61,084 bases of DNA from an uncultured Pseudomonadales bacterium (GCA_905478195.1 CAJQHM010000072.1:1-61084); one strand, 5' to 3'. Shown: positions 50,767 through 60,082, numbered from the stretch's first letter. Notes: a model not told the origin generated them from the sequence alone. Numbers and translations: made by a program.

Positions 50767-51678
50767 TCACGGTGATATGCGGTGTTTGCCCAGAAAGGCG
50801 AGTATCGCATCGGCAGTTTCCCGAGGCTTTTCCAGCCCCATCGCATGGCCGGCTGCCTGTAGGTTAACCAGGGTAATTCGATCGCTGAATTGTTCCTTCA
50901 TGCGCCTGCCATTTTCTGGCGGGGCAGTCTTGTCATCTACTCCCTGGACTATCAGCATAGGTCCGCTGCCACCCGCCCACCATTGCTCTAGCGGCGTAGC
51001 CCGGTTCGCCATGCTCTGGGAGTGCTGTGCCTCGGGCCAATAGTTTAGGCCTCTGACATAGTCCAGAACCAGCCCATCATTCGTCTCTGGAGAGAAAAGC
51101 GTTCGTCTTGCCAGTTCAAACTTCTCGGGCTCAGATAGAGTTGCGTCCCCCAATAGACGGCCAAGCTCGCCTGGGGTGGTCAATGGCTTGGAGAGACCTC
51201 CCGCCGCAATGAGGGAGATACTGGCGACTCGCTCGGGATATTCAGTGGCAGCGGCACGAGAGGTTCTATTGCCCAGTGCCCACCCAAGCAGATGTGCTCT
51301 TTCCAATCCAAGGGCATCGATAACGGCGACTAGATCTGCTGCGTAGTCATAAAGTGTTAGCCCCTCCAGCTCGCCGGTGCTACCCATAATACCGCGCTGA
51401 TTTACTGCGACGACACGGTAGCCGGCGTCGGCAAGAAAGGGGGCGAGATACTTATAGCGGGTAATATCGGCGCCGGAGCCGGGCAGGGCGATTAGGGTCT
51501 CATCGTTGCTTAAGGTGGATTCCCACACGGCGACCTGCAGCCGGGCATGTCCAATATCGATTGTTTTCTCAGTGCGTTCGGCGGCAAAGGCTGTGCTGCA
51601 CAGGAGCAAGAAAAGTGGAATTAAAAATTTGTGTCTGACAGCAACAAGCTGAATTTTCAGGTACATTGTTTTCTCCAT
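50767..51678 (-). CDS. Exported alpha/beta-hydrolase fold protein lacking the nucleophile serine
   Basis: A 303-residue protein with a signal peptide or anchor (core FLIPLFLLLCSTAFA, about 19-33). The alpha/beta-hydrolase fold is clear: 'TLIALPGSGADITRYKYLAPFLADAG' with the oxyanion loop, 'VVAVNQRGIMGSTGELEGLTL', 'MLIVQGVDDKTAPPENG' with a candidate acid, and the C-terminal 'GHAMGLEKP' with the His. The nucleophile elbow reads GWALGN, with Ala (codon GCA) where G-x-S-x-G is expected. Either the protein is not a Ser hydrolase, or it belongs to a subgroup with other chemistry. It lies 26 bases downstream of the icmF start on the same strand and precedes icmF in transcription, so the two may be coexpressed. 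Confidence 0.8.
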   Translation of the reverse strand: MEKTMYLKIQLVAVRHKFLIPLFLLLCSTAFAAERTEKTIDIGHARLQVAVWESTLSNDETLIALPGSGADITRYKYLAPFLADAGYRVVAVNQRGIMGSTGELEGLTLYDYAADLVAVIDALGLERAHLLGWALGNRTSRAAATEYPERVASISLIAAGGLSKPLTTPGELGRLLGDATLSEPEKFELARRTLFSPETNDGLVLDYVRGLNYWPEAQHSQSMANRATPLEQWWAGGSGPMLIVQGVDDKTAPPENGRRMKEQFSDRITLVNLQAAGHAMGLEKPRETADAILAFLGKHRISP

Positions 51679-51822
51679 TGTGTGAACGAAGATTCAACCG
51701 ATTGAGCCATGATTCTATCACGTGTAGGCGATTCGCCAAGTGCTCCGGCTTCACTGACAGTCTGACTCGCTAACTCCTTTTCTCATTTAGGTTTTCCCTT
51801 GGCTCTTCGGTATAGTGCGACC

Positions 51823-52710
51823 ATGGAAGCCTGGATAGTATTTACACTACTAGCTGTCGTTATGCAGTCAGTTCGTACCGCCGCGCAGAAACAGATCGCG
51901 CAGAGCATTAGCGTGCTAGCGGCAACGCTCGCGCGTTATCTGTTTGGTTTGCCCTTTGCGGTTTTGTATTTTCTGGTTCTAAAAAATTTCTACCAAGGCG
52001 AAGCCGTCACCGGCAACGCAGTTTTCTATCGTGCCGCAATTTTGGCCGCCATATCGCAGATTTTCGCTACCGTGTTTTTAATTAAGGCGCTGACGCTGCG
52101 CAACTTCGCTGTTGGAACTGCCTTGGCGAAGACCGAGGCACTGCTAACGGCCATCCTCGGTGCCGTATTCTTTTCGGCAGTACTCAGTGTCACGGCCTAT
52201 CTATCGGTACTCGTCGGCGTAGCGGGCGTTCTTGTCGCTAGCAGTTGGAAGCTTAGCCTGCGTGATCTGACAGAGAATGAGAGCATCAAGTATGGAGTCG
52301 GGGCGGGCCTTGGTTTTGCTCTGGCATCTCTATGGATTCGAGAGGCATCTCTGTCATTGGATGTGTCGAGGCTGTTGAGTGCATCTGCGGTGCTGCTATT
52401 TATGGTGAGCATTCAGACCGTAATCTGCCTTTTGTATGTGTTGCTTAGTGAGCGCGATCAACTATTCTTGCTGATGATTCGATGGAAGTCTTGCATGTTC
52501 ATAGGCTTTACTTCTCTGGCAGGCTCGGTGGGATGGTTTACGGCGATGAGCCTGCAAGATGCTGCACTTGTCAAAACCCTTGGCCAGACGGAGTTTGTAG
52601 TAACGCTTCTAATAACTTACTTCTACTTCGGGGAAAGAATCACGTTGAAGGAATGTCTGGGTATCGTGCTGGTCGCGATAAGCGTTATTCTATTGATAGC
52701 CGCGACTTAG
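51823..52710 (+). CDS. EamA/DMT-family transporter
   Basis: A protein of about 295 residues with some ten hydrophobic helices and two EamA repeats. The first half includes 'VRTAAQKQIAQSISVLAATLARYLFGLP' and 'RAAILAAISQIFATVFLIKAL', and the second 'TLGQTEFVVTLLITYFYFGERITLKECLGIVLV', the typical EamA ending. The substrate is unknown (drug/metabolite superfamily). The ATG at 51823 is preferred to the upstream TTG at 51799, because the first helix starts right after it. It is divergent from the hydrolase and convergent with the broken dehydratase gene. Confidence 0.85.
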   Translation: MEAWIVFTLLAVVMQSVRTAAQKQIAQSISVLAATLARYLFGLPFAVLYFLVLKNFYQGEAVTGNAVFYRAAILAAISQIFATVFLIKALTLRNFAVGTALAKTEALLTAILGAVFFSAVLSVTAYLSVLVGVAGVLVASSWKLSLRDLTENESIKYGVGAGLGFALASLWIREASLSLDVSRLLSASAVLLFMVSIQTVICLLYVLLSERDQLFLLMIRWKSCMFIGFTSLAGSVGWFTAMSLQDAALVKTLGQTEFVVTLLITYFYFGERITLKECLGIVLVAISVILLIAAT

Positions 52711-52769
52711 CTTAACAATTTTTAAGAACCAGTCGCTGCGCAAGTTTTCAATCCGATCGATGAGAAAGG

Positions 52770-53427
52770 CTACTCGGCCAACAACTCTGCGTTGTATCTC
52801 AGTTCCTTGAGGCGTGTGAGAATTTCCTGATTCTGTGCGGCGTCTCTTGTCTCTACTGTCAGGTACAGGTCTGCTTTCTTGATAGGCATCCTCGCCAACA
52901 GGCACAACGATGCTGTCTAGGTCTGGCTGGGCCTGCAGTATCTCCAGTGCCACAGTTTCCTGGCCTGCTATGATGTCTACAGCGTTATAGGGATGAACGA
53001 AGGTCAGATGTTCGGATTCGGCGATCTGTTGCGCATGAGCTGCAGTCTCGTCTAAATTGTCGCCACTGAGGACAACTCTGGCGCCAAAGTTCTTTGTATC
53101 CTTAACCTTCACATTGCGTGTGTTCTTGGACATTACGATGGTGGCAGGTATGCGCAGGCGCTCAGCATGACAGGCAACGGCCTTGGCATGATTTCCTGCA
53201 GACATGACGATAACGCCTTTCACCTAGCCCTGCTTCTTAAGAAGCAGTAATTTGTTAAGAGCGCCGCGGGCTTTGAAGGAAGCGTTTAATTGAAAATTTT
53301 CGAATTTCAGATAGAGATCAGTGCCAGCCATGGCCGACAGAGTCTGCGGTTGCTCGAAGCGGGTATCTATTATTGCCTGGGCGATTCGAGTCGCAGCGTC
53401 TTGAATGTCTTTAACAGTGAGTGTCAT
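52770..53427 (-). pseudogene. Threonine dehydratase (IlvA-type) pseudogene
   Basis: The 5' end encodes the PLP-enzyme start, with the lysine loop 'NASFKARGALNKLLLL'. An in-frame TAG at 53224-53226 interrupts it, after which the same frame continues 'KGVIVMSAGNHAKAVA' through 'FVHPYNAVDIIAGQETVALEIL' to 'SIVVPVGE'. There the sequence jumps, in a different frame, to an ACT-domain-like end ('DLYLTVETRDAAQNQEILTR', stop at 52770-52772). So it has a nonsense codon plus an out-of-frame internal deletion that removed most of the catalytic domain. It cannot make an active enzyme. It was probably a threonine/serine ammonia-lyase of about 400 residues. Confidence 0.9.
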
Positions 53428-53529
53428 GGGAGGGCATAACGGGGGATTAGTATAAGCATTTAAAGCCTTGGTGCCTGCTGCGGGCTCTGCCCGAGTAGCA
53501 GTTCATACTAGCGTTACTTTTATGGATGC

Positions 53530-53561
53530 AAAAAAAAGCCCAGCAATCTATCTCTGGGCTT
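53530..53561 (-). terminator. Rho-independent terminator of the TonB-dependent receptor gene
   Basis: Read on the minus strand: AAGCCCAG (complement of 53554-53561), 10-base loop, CTGGGCTT, then a T-run (complement of the A-run from 53530). It lies about 70 bases past the receptor stop codon. Confidence 0.88.
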
Positions 53562-53627
53562 CTCTTCAAAGAGGGCGTGCTTCTAACAACAAACACGCCT
53601 TCCGGTTCTCGCTATATCTGCAAGATC

Positions 53628-56600
53628 TTAAAACTCATAGTTAACGCGTGCATAGAGAATGCGCCCTAATGGGTTCTGAATCTGCGAGATAACTCCTGCA
53701 ATCATGCCAGTCTTCTGCGCTTCGCGATCAAACACGTTACGCGCACCGATGCTTATTCCTGCCGAACCACCGAATAGCTCTAAGTCGCTATAGGTATAGA
53801 ACATATCGGTCTGGGTCCAGGCACGTACAACGTCGGTAGAAGTCCAAAGATTTTGAGGACGCAGAAAGCGCTGAAAGCTAAACTCGTTTGCGTCGAAGAT
53901 CACCTCGTCGACGTAGCGTACAGTAGCGTTAAAGCCATGGTGTCCAAGCGACCAGCCAATGTTTGCATTGGCTCGCCACTCAGGAATAACCGGCACCGCG
54001 CCGAAGGAGTTATTCTGATTACCCTTCGCTTCACGCACTGGAGTTAGACTAGACTCCTGCCAAGTGTAGGTATCCACGTAGGTGGCACTCAAACCTGTGC
54101 GGAAATTACCCCAGCTACCCAAGCCGAACGCGTCCAGGTCGAAACTGTAGTTAGCTTGGATATCCCAGGCTTTAACTAGCATAGTCGACGCATTGGTTTC
54201 GCTGCGGTTGATGCGAGTGGTGGTTTCGATATCCAGAGGGTCACGCTGAATACGCGGATCCGATAGTGGATTGGCTACCCAAGCCGTGAGTTCAGCTATC
54301 GATGGGTAAGGCTGCGCATTAGTAGCAGCAAAGCCTGTTGTTTCCTGAAATTTCGCAAAATCCGCTCTCACGATATCCTGAGTCGTGGTGTCCACAATCC
54401 GGTCTACGAAGTCAGTTTCACTGTAGGTTAGGTGTATGTCCAGACCATCCATTGGTAATAAATCGATGCCGAATGACGTGCTGTCCGAAGTCTCCGAAAC
54501 TAGGTTCGGGTTACCCGTTCTACAGGAAGTGATGAAGCCCGAGAATGTGGTGAAGAGGTCATCCACGTTACTAAGGGCGCAGGAGTCTGGCGCGTTAAGC
54601 TGATTCAGGGTTGGCACAATAAAGGCCTCGCCTTGAGTAGCTCGCAGTGTCACCCAGTCAGCAGGCGAGTAAGTGATACCGAACTTGCTAACGACATCGC
54701 CCTGGCCAGTACTGAATTGCTCATCACGCACCGAGGCGCTGATCTCAAGGTTATCAAGAATCGGGAACGAGAACTCGGCAAAGTACGAGTCACTGGTGCG
54801 GCTGAATTTTGTCGGATAGGCTCCGATACTGTTCAGACGATCATCGCGCTGTTGGTACCAAGTTGGTACGTTCTCATCAGTTTCATCGCGACGTTGATAG
54901 CCGAATGCTGCGCCGATTGTGCCGCCCGGTAACTCGAAGCCACCCGGGGCGATGGTGCCGTTGATGACCAGATCGAAGGTCTGCAGCGTGTCTTTGTTGT
55001 CTACGCGATCACGTGTATAGATAGCGTCTGCTACGGCCTGCGGAGTGCGCATCGGTGAATTATCGGCAGCGCCGAACGGGTTGAAACAAGCACCGGCGTC
55101 ACGAACCTGGTCACAATTGAGGCCCTGTTCTACTGCGCTAAAGCTAAAGTGCTGAGTCTGTGCGCTAACTACGTTGCGCTGGCCAAACATATAGGTTGCA
55201 GAGCCTTCCCATCCGTCTAGATAAGGCACGGTAAAGTCGGCGCCGAAGGCTAGGCGCATATCACGCTCGTCATTCTCCTTGCGGCTAATCTGGTCGCTAT
55301 CGGGCCCGCCGAATATTGCTGGGTTAGTGTTGGCGAGGCCAAAAGGCAGCCAGGCACTACTAAACGGCACATCTTCGTTAAACGGTACACCGCCGTTCGG
55401 ATCGTTTGCTATATTAGCAAATTGGTTACCGGCTAGAACTACGGCGCCGTTGGCATCACGCAGTGGCTGCTGATTGCCATAGGGGTCGCTGAGTATCATG
55501 CCGTTGCCATCGAGCAGCGGCTGAGCAAACAGCTCGCGGCCGTCACCTGCAACAGCCCTGAAAGGGTTGCCCGGCAATTCGCCGCGCACGGTGGGCAAAT
55601 CGCCAAACCGGGTACCCGGATTTCCCTGATTCTGGCGTCCGTGGCCCTGCCATCTACCCCATAAAACTTGACCTGTCAGGGATAGATCCTCATTCACTTC
55701 CCAATTGATATTGGAATACAGTGAGGCTTGAGTTTTTTGCTCTACGAAATCTCTAGTGTCTGCAAAGGGAAACCAGCAACGCCCCAGGGCGAGGGTTCCG
55801 AATTTATTGCCGCCCTGTACCAGAGGATCTGTCACAGGGTCTGTGCCACAGATAGGGTCCGGGGTACTTTTGGTAGTGCCGAGGAGTGCGCCATTATCAT
55901 CACGCTGGGGTACATTCCAGTTAGCGGGGTTGGCGCCGCTGTTGTCGGTTAGGCCGGCTAAGGCGAGTTTGGGTCTGTCGGTCCACTGAAGTGTGCCGTT
56001 GTGCCTGAAAGAGCCAGCAGCTACAATATCGACACCGCCGCCAAGGTCTTTGCCCCAAAGAAACGATGTGGTCTGGTCTCTGAAGTCTCCACGAGAATCT
56101 TCTTCGTTAAAATGTTCAATCTTCAGTCCTTCATAGGACTTGTAAGGCAGTATGTTGACAACGCCCGCCACGGCATCGGTGCCGTATAGTGCGGCGGCTC
56201 CGTCTGTCACGATATCCATCTGCTGTATAGCAATGCTTGGTAGAAGCCATTGCACATTAGGGTTGGTTACTCGCTTTCCGTCGATCAACTGCAGCGTTGC
56301 CCTCGTGCCCAGTCCGCGTAGGTTAAAGGCGGCGCTATTACTCGAGGCGCCACTGGCCTGAATCGAGTTGGTTACACCGGAGCCATTGTTGAACGTCATG
56401 TTTTGAACAACCTGGGCCATATTGAGCGTGCCTTGTGCAACGAGGTCATCTGCGGAAAGAGTTGTAATCGGAGAGGCGGCGATGATGCCCTCTGAGCGTC
56501 GGATATAAGATCCGGTCACAACGACCTCTTCAACATTTGTATCCTGTGCAGAAGCGTAATACGGCGTACCCAGCATGCCCAAAGCCACGCTGGTATAGAG

Positions 56601-56642
56601 AATCGAGCGTTTAAATTTATTAGAACAATTGTGGGGATTCAT
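53628..56642 (-). CDS. TonB-dependent outer-membrane receptor
   Basis: A 1004-residue receptor for energised uptake of a large or scarce nutrient. The signal peptide covers about 1-33 (cut before QDTN) and the TonB box/plug start is 'VEEVVVTGSYIRR' near 37-49. The plug domain includes 'FNLRGLGTRATLQLIDGKRV' and 'IDIVTDGAAALYGTDAVAGVVNI'-type sequence (here MDIVTDGAAALYG). A large 22-strand barrel follows and ends with the aromatic VNYEF. The insert-rich loops are typical of peptide- or carbohydrate-type receptors of marine bacteria, but the substrate cannot be told. The ribosome-binding site AGGGAG is well placed. It is divergent from the exported amidohydrolase. Confidence 0.93.
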   Translation of the reverse strand: MNPHNCSNKFKRSILYTSVALGMLGTPYYASAQDTNVEEVVVTGSYIRRSEGIIAASPITTLSADDLVAQGTLNMAQVVQNMTFNNGSGVTNSIQASGASSNSAAFNLRGLGTRATLQLIDGKRVTNPNVQWLLPSIAIQQMDIVTDGAAALYGTDAVAGVVNILPYKSYEGLKIEHFNEEDSRGDFRDQTTSFLWGKDLGGGVDIVAAGSFRHNGTLQWTDRPKLALAGLTDNSGANPANWNVPQRDDNGALLGTTKSTPDPICGTDPVTDPLVQGGNKFGTLALGRCWFPFADTRDFVEQKTQASLYSNINWEVNEDLSLTGQVLWGRWQGHGRQNQGNPGTRFGDLPTVRGELPGNPFRAVAGDGRELFAQPLLDGNGMILSDPYGNQQPLRDANGAVVLAGNQFANIANDPNGGVPFNEDVPFSSAWLPFGLANTNPAIFGGPDSDQISRKENDERDMRLAFGADFTVPYLDGWEGSATYMFGQRNVVSAQTQHFSFSAVEQGLNCDQVRDAGACFNPFGAADNSPMRTPQAVADAIYTRDRVDNKDTLQTFDLVINGTIAPGGFELPGGTIGAAFGYQRRDETDENVPTWYQQRDDRLNSIGAYPTKFSRTSDSYFAEFSFPILDNLEISASVRDEQFSTGQGDVVSKFGITYSPADWVTLRATQGEAFIVPTLNQLNAPDSCALSNVDDLFTTFSGFITSCRTGNPNLVSETSDSTSFGIDLLPMDGLDIHLTYSETDFVDRIVDTTTQDIVRADFAKFQETTGFAATNAQPYPSIAELTAWVANPLSDPRIQRDPLDIETTTRINRSETNASTMLVKAWDIQANYSFDLDAFGLGSWGNFRTGLSATYVDTYTWQESSLTPVREAKGNQNNSFGAVPVIPEWRANANIGWSLGHHGFNATVRYVDEVIFDANEFSFQRFLRPQNLWTSTDVVRAWTQTDMFYTYSDLELFGGSAGISIGARNVFDREAQKTGMIAGVISQIQNPLGRILYARVNYEF

Positions 56643-57226
56643 TCTTTTACTCCCTGAAATGTTTATATTTTATTATAATAAGACTGTGTCTCCAGTAGCT
56701 CGCCATATTGCCTTGTGTAGATCACACCGAATAGAGCGATTAGGCAGGTATATCACACTAACAATGACCCTTCCAACTATTCCTAAAGAGCCATTTCAGT
56801 AACCCAAAGGATTATTGAGAACGTCACCAAATTATACAAATAGTGTTACAAAAATACCCATATTCAGTTATATAGTAGAAAAGACGTTCGGTAACTTGGT
56901 GGCTATGTGGCTGACCCCAATTATTTGTAGTTTCTGTCCCGTAAAGACCGGCAATCCACTGCGATTTGCGAGCCGGTTGCGGGCCACAATTCATAGTTTT
57001 TTTCTTTTGGGGGTTCTAAGCTTAGCCTAGATGCGAAAATCCTGGCCAGTTATGGACCTCAGAGTATCGTGATTCGAGAAGAAGCTAAGGTGCTTGCTCA
57101 GGCGTGCCGCAACTATCAGCGAACGAAAGATAGAGCAGCTTATGTCTGTATCAAATTAGAGCCTATTGTCTTAGCGTCTTTTGCTATCATGATTTCCGAA
57201 CTAGCGTAATAATCTAAGGGGTTGTC
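56643..57226. other. Divergent intergenic region, TonB receptor / amidohydrolase
   Basis: 584 AT-rich bases with no credible gene. A TATAAT-like box on the minus strand about 35 bases before the receptor lacks a good -35. An AAGGGG ribosome-binding site precedes the ATG at 57227. No Fur-box or B12-riboswitch pattern was seen. Shared control of the two flanking genes is possible. Confidence 0.55.
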
Positions 57227-58567
57227 ATGGTAAGGAATATCCTGATTTTGGTTTCGATAATTTTCAGTACTGCTCTGTCTGCGCAGGTGGCTGATCAATG
57301 GAAAATCATTCATGCCGGCACACTGCTCAGTGATGCGCGTGAAGATGTTAGGTCAGAACAAAGTATTATTGTTAGGAATAATGAGATTATGGAAGTACGC
57401 GATGGCTATGTCTTGCCATCACAGGTGAGCGGAGCGGCGAACGCTATGGTGATTGATCTAAGAGGTCAGTTTGTCATGTCCGGCCTCATTGACGCACATA
57501 CACATATTCTCAGTCAGCAGGAACCAAACGGTCGCGAAATTCGCGTTACGCGTTCATCGCAACTCACTACGCTGATGGGGCTTGAGTTCGGTATGCGCAC
57601 ATTACGTGCCGGGTTTACAACGATTAGGAACGTGGGCGGCGATAGAAATGCAATCTTTGCTCTTCGCGATGCTATCAATCAAGGGATAGTAATGGGCCCG
57701 CGCATTAGAGCCGCAGGTCAGGGGATAACGCCAACGGGTGGACATGGCGATGGCGGTGGTTTTCGTGACGATATATTTCCTCATCCACATTCCGGAGTTT
57801 GCGATGGCGTGGCTGAGTGCCGCAAGGCAGTACGGACTCAAGTGAAGTATGGCGCCGACCACATAAAATATGTAGCAACAGGAGGCGTACTGAGTCAGAC
57901 CGCAACAGGAACAGGCCAACAATTTACCGATGAGGAACAAGTTGCGCTGGTTCAGGCTGCGCATGCGATGGGCAGGAAAGTCGCCGCCCACGCACACGGG
58001 AAAATTGGTTTGGAGGCGGCGCTGCGAGCAGGCGTTGATTCCATAGAGCACGGCTCCTATCTGGACGAGGAGACGGCCGAGTTGTTCGTTCAGACAGGCG
58101 CCTATCTGGTGCCGACTCTGATTGCAGGTTACACAGTCGAGCGAATCGCCACTGAGAGGCCTGATTTTTTCGTTCCCGAGGTTCGACAGAAGGCGCTTGA
58201 AGTCGGCCCGGTAATGAGGAATGCGCTTAGGATCGCCTACGAGCGAGGCGTAAAGATTGCCTTTGGTACCGATGCGGGCGTGAACGATCACGGAACTAAC
58301 GCCTATGAGATGGTGCTCATGAACGAGGCGGGCATGGCAGAGCGGGACATATTAATCTCCGCCACTGTCAATGCGGCAGACCTGATGGATCTGACTGACA
58401 TTACCGGTACCATAGAGGCTGGCAAAAATGCAGATATTATTGCCACTGCCGGCAATCCGCTTGAAGATATCTCGGCGCTGATGAGGCCGACCTTTGTCAT
58501 GGCGCGGGGCAATGACGTTAACCTGAATGTGCCTCCGGTTGATCTATTTCCCTGGCCAGAAATCTAA
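57227..58567 (+). CDS. Exported metal-dependent amidohydrolase (prolidase-like)
   Basis: A 446-residue amidohydrolase-superfamily protein with a signal peptide (about 1-20, ISALS/LSAQ region). Metal ligands follow the prolidase/imidazolonepropionase-like pattern: HTH at 91-93, a likely carboxylated Lys in 'GADHIKYVATGG', His in 'VAAHAHGKIGLEAALRAG', His in 'IEHGSYLDEE' and Asp in 'FGTDAGVNDHG'. This set is that of the Sgx9260/Cc2672 group of Xaa-Arg/Lys and related dipeptidases. The C-terminal 'IEAGKNADIIATAGNPLEDI' is usual. Being exported and divergent from a TonB receptor, it may process an imported peptide; this is inference. Confidence 0.87.
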   Translation: MVRNILILVSIIFSTALSAQVADQWKIIHAGTLLSDAREDVRSEQSIIVRNNEIMEVRDGYVLPSQVSGAANAMVIDLRGQFVMSGLIDAHTHILSQQEPNGREIRVTRSSQLTTLMGLEFGMRTLRAGFTTIRNVGGDRNAIFALRDAINQGIVMGPRIRAAGQGITPTGGHGDGGGFRDDIFPHPHSGVCDGVAECRKAVRTQVKYGADHIKYVATGGVLSQTATGTGQQFTDEEQVALVQAAHAMGRKVAAHAHGKIGLEAALRAGVDSIEHGSYLDEETAELFVQTGAYLVPTLIAGYTVERIATERPDFFVPEVRQKALEVGPVMRNALRIAYERGVKIAFGTDAGVNDHGTNAYEMVLMNEAGMAERDILISATVNAADLMDLTDITGTIEAGKNADIIATAGNPLEDISALMRPTFVMARGNDVNLNVPPVDLFPWPEI

Positions 58568-58622
58568 AAAATTAGTACTGAAAAAAGATAGTGGCGGACA
58601 GAGTAGGAGTTAATTAGTAGCT

Positions 58623-59372
58623 ATGAAAAGTGATGAATTTAGGCGCATGTGGGATGAAATGCAGCGAGATGGCTACTTTACAAACCATCCTCACTATACC
58701 GACTTCCTCGGCCACACCCCTTCAAAGGAGGATCTCGAGCTCGACAATGCGGTAATCGCCCTAAATTTTGAGACTCAGAATGTGTCGATGCCTGTGCCGT
58801 ATTCGGACAGTCTTGAGAGAAGTATAAAAAGAACTGAATCGCTGTGGTTGTATAAGATGTTCGACCTGCCCAGAACTGGCACCGCACTGGATATAGGCTG
58901 TGGTTTTGGAAGGTCTGTTAGCTGGATGGCTGACAATTACGACAAAGTAATTGGTACTGATATTTCGAAGCATGTAATTGCTGCGGCGACAAAAAACTGT
59001 GAGCATCTGGATAATATAGCTTTCTATGTAAACGGGCCCGACTCGCTACCGGCCGATATTCTTCCCGCCAGTGTTGATGTTGCTTATATTTTTACCGTTT
59101 TGCAGCATATCCCTCGCGAATATACACAAAACATTCTCTGTAGCGTGGAGCGGGTGCTAAAGCCTGGTGGCAGGGTCGTCTTCAATCTCCTCTCTAATGT
59201 AAACGAAGAGCTCAACGAGGGAGAGAAGCACACGGAATGGGCCATCGGTTATAGTGAAGACCAGGCTAGAAATTTGCTCAGGGACTCTGGTCTCAGAGAG
59301 GAAAGACTGGTGTATTGGAGCCGACCAGAGACGGCTATCAATTGGCTATGGGTGTCAGGGATTAAGCAATGA
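58623..59372 (+). CDS. Class I SAM-dependent methyltransferase
   Basis: A 249-residue methyltransferase. Motif I 'ALDIGCGFGRSVSWMA' is near residues 88-103, acidic motif 'VIGTDISKHVI' follows, then 'VDVAYIFTVLQHIP' and '[16 protein letters not shown]'. The N-terminal 85 residues form a helical cap and give no substrate clue. The role is unknown: small-molecule, lipid or protein O/N-methylation are all possible. It is 55 bases after the amidohydrolase on the same strand and may be in its transcript. Confidence 0.82.
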   Translation: MKSDEFRRMWDEMQRDGYFTNHPHYTDFLGHTPSKEDLELDNAVIALNFETQNVSMPVPYSDSLERSIKRTESLWLYKMFDLPRTGTALDIGCGFGRSVSWMADNYDKVIGTDISKHVIAAATKNCEHLDNIAFYVNGPDSLPADILPASVDVAYIFTVLQHIPREYTQNILCSVERVLKPGGRVVFNLLSNVNEELNEGEKHTEWAIGYSEDQARNLLRDSGLREERLVYWSRPETAINWLWVSGIKQ

Positions 59373-59445
59373 ATGCGGTGGGCTGACTCGGTTGATCGGC
59401 TTACCAGATTAGTAGCATTGTTCCTCTTCGCTCTTCAAGGTTAAA

Positions 59446-59754
59446 ATGAGCGTCATGAGATCTCTACTCCTAGTGGGCCTGGTTGCCCTGGTTTCTGCCT
59501 GCAATAGCAATCGTCCTTCCTTCACAGCTATGAGCGAAGTAGAGCTGGCTGCATTCAATCGTACAGTGCCCTTGGCCGAACAGGTCTATTGCGTGGAACA
59601 GGCTGGAACCTCCACCTATATTCGACGGCGCATCTGTCAAACCTATGCGCAATGGCTGTCCCAAAATGAGAGGGATGCGATGAGGCTGGACGTGTTGAAT
59701 TCGAGTCCCGGTTTCGGCCTGCCTAGCACCATCGGTGATACCCCGCAGCGTTAA
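59446..59754 (+). CDS. Small lipoprotein of unknown function
   Basis: A 102-residue predicted lipoprotein. The lipobox LVSAC puts the lipidated Cys at residue 19 (signal core LLLVGLVALVSAC). The mature part has two further Cys (in 'QVYCVEQAG' and 'RRICQTYAQWLSQ') that could form a disulfide. The segment 'RRRICQTYAQWLSQNERDAM' is a likely helix. The start could be ATG 59446 or ATG 59455. No family recognised. It lies 73 bases after the methyltransferase. Confidence 0.72.
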   Translation: MSVMRSLLLVGLVALVSACNSNRPSFTAMSEVELAAFNRTVPLAEQVYCVEQAGTSTYIRRRICQTYAQWLSQNERDAMRLDVLNSSPGFGLPSTIGDTPQR

Positions 59755-59844
59755 TTCAGACAAGCGCAATCGAGGTGCTTCACCCCCGTAAATTCGCTTC
59801 TTGCCCCCCATGCCTTTAGCCCCTTTTTTGACGGGACTTCCTTC

Positions 59845-59858
59845 TTGATCAAGATCAA
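59845..59858. promoter_or_regulatory. Possible FNR/Anr box
   Basis: TTGAT-CAAG-ATCAA is a perfect match to the TTGAT-N4-ATCAA consensus of FNR/Anr oxygen regulators. A TACAAT follows at 59875-59880, which would place the box centre about 35 bases before the start, a little closer than the usual 41.5. The next gene on that strand is the phosphoesterase, 225 bases away. A 5-bp GCCTC/GAGGC hairpin lies between. The rest of the 328-base gap shows nothing. Confidence 0.35.
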
Positions 59859-60082
59859 GTTTTCTCCTAATAACTACAATACAGTCAGCTTTCCCCGCCT
59901 CGCGGGAGGCAGGCTTTATATGTGCTAGGGAGTTCTTTAGCTTGAGCGAAAAATTTTGCCGAGAACGTGGCCTCTATAAATCTGGTCATTCGCTTGGTTG
60001 TAGGTCAAATGAACATTAGCCTATCGGTTGCTTATCGGGCACACTTCACTAGCAAAAGAATTGGAATAGGCTAGCAGCGGAA

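Noticed and set aside
56815..57030. Plus-strand frame of 71 codons upstream of the amidohydrolase
   Set aside because: No ribosome-binding site, AT-rich chance frame without recognisable protein features.
57602..58291. Minus-strand frame of 229 codons in the amidohydrolase gene
   Set aside because: It is antisense to the conserved metal-binding core and shows no domain or start signal.
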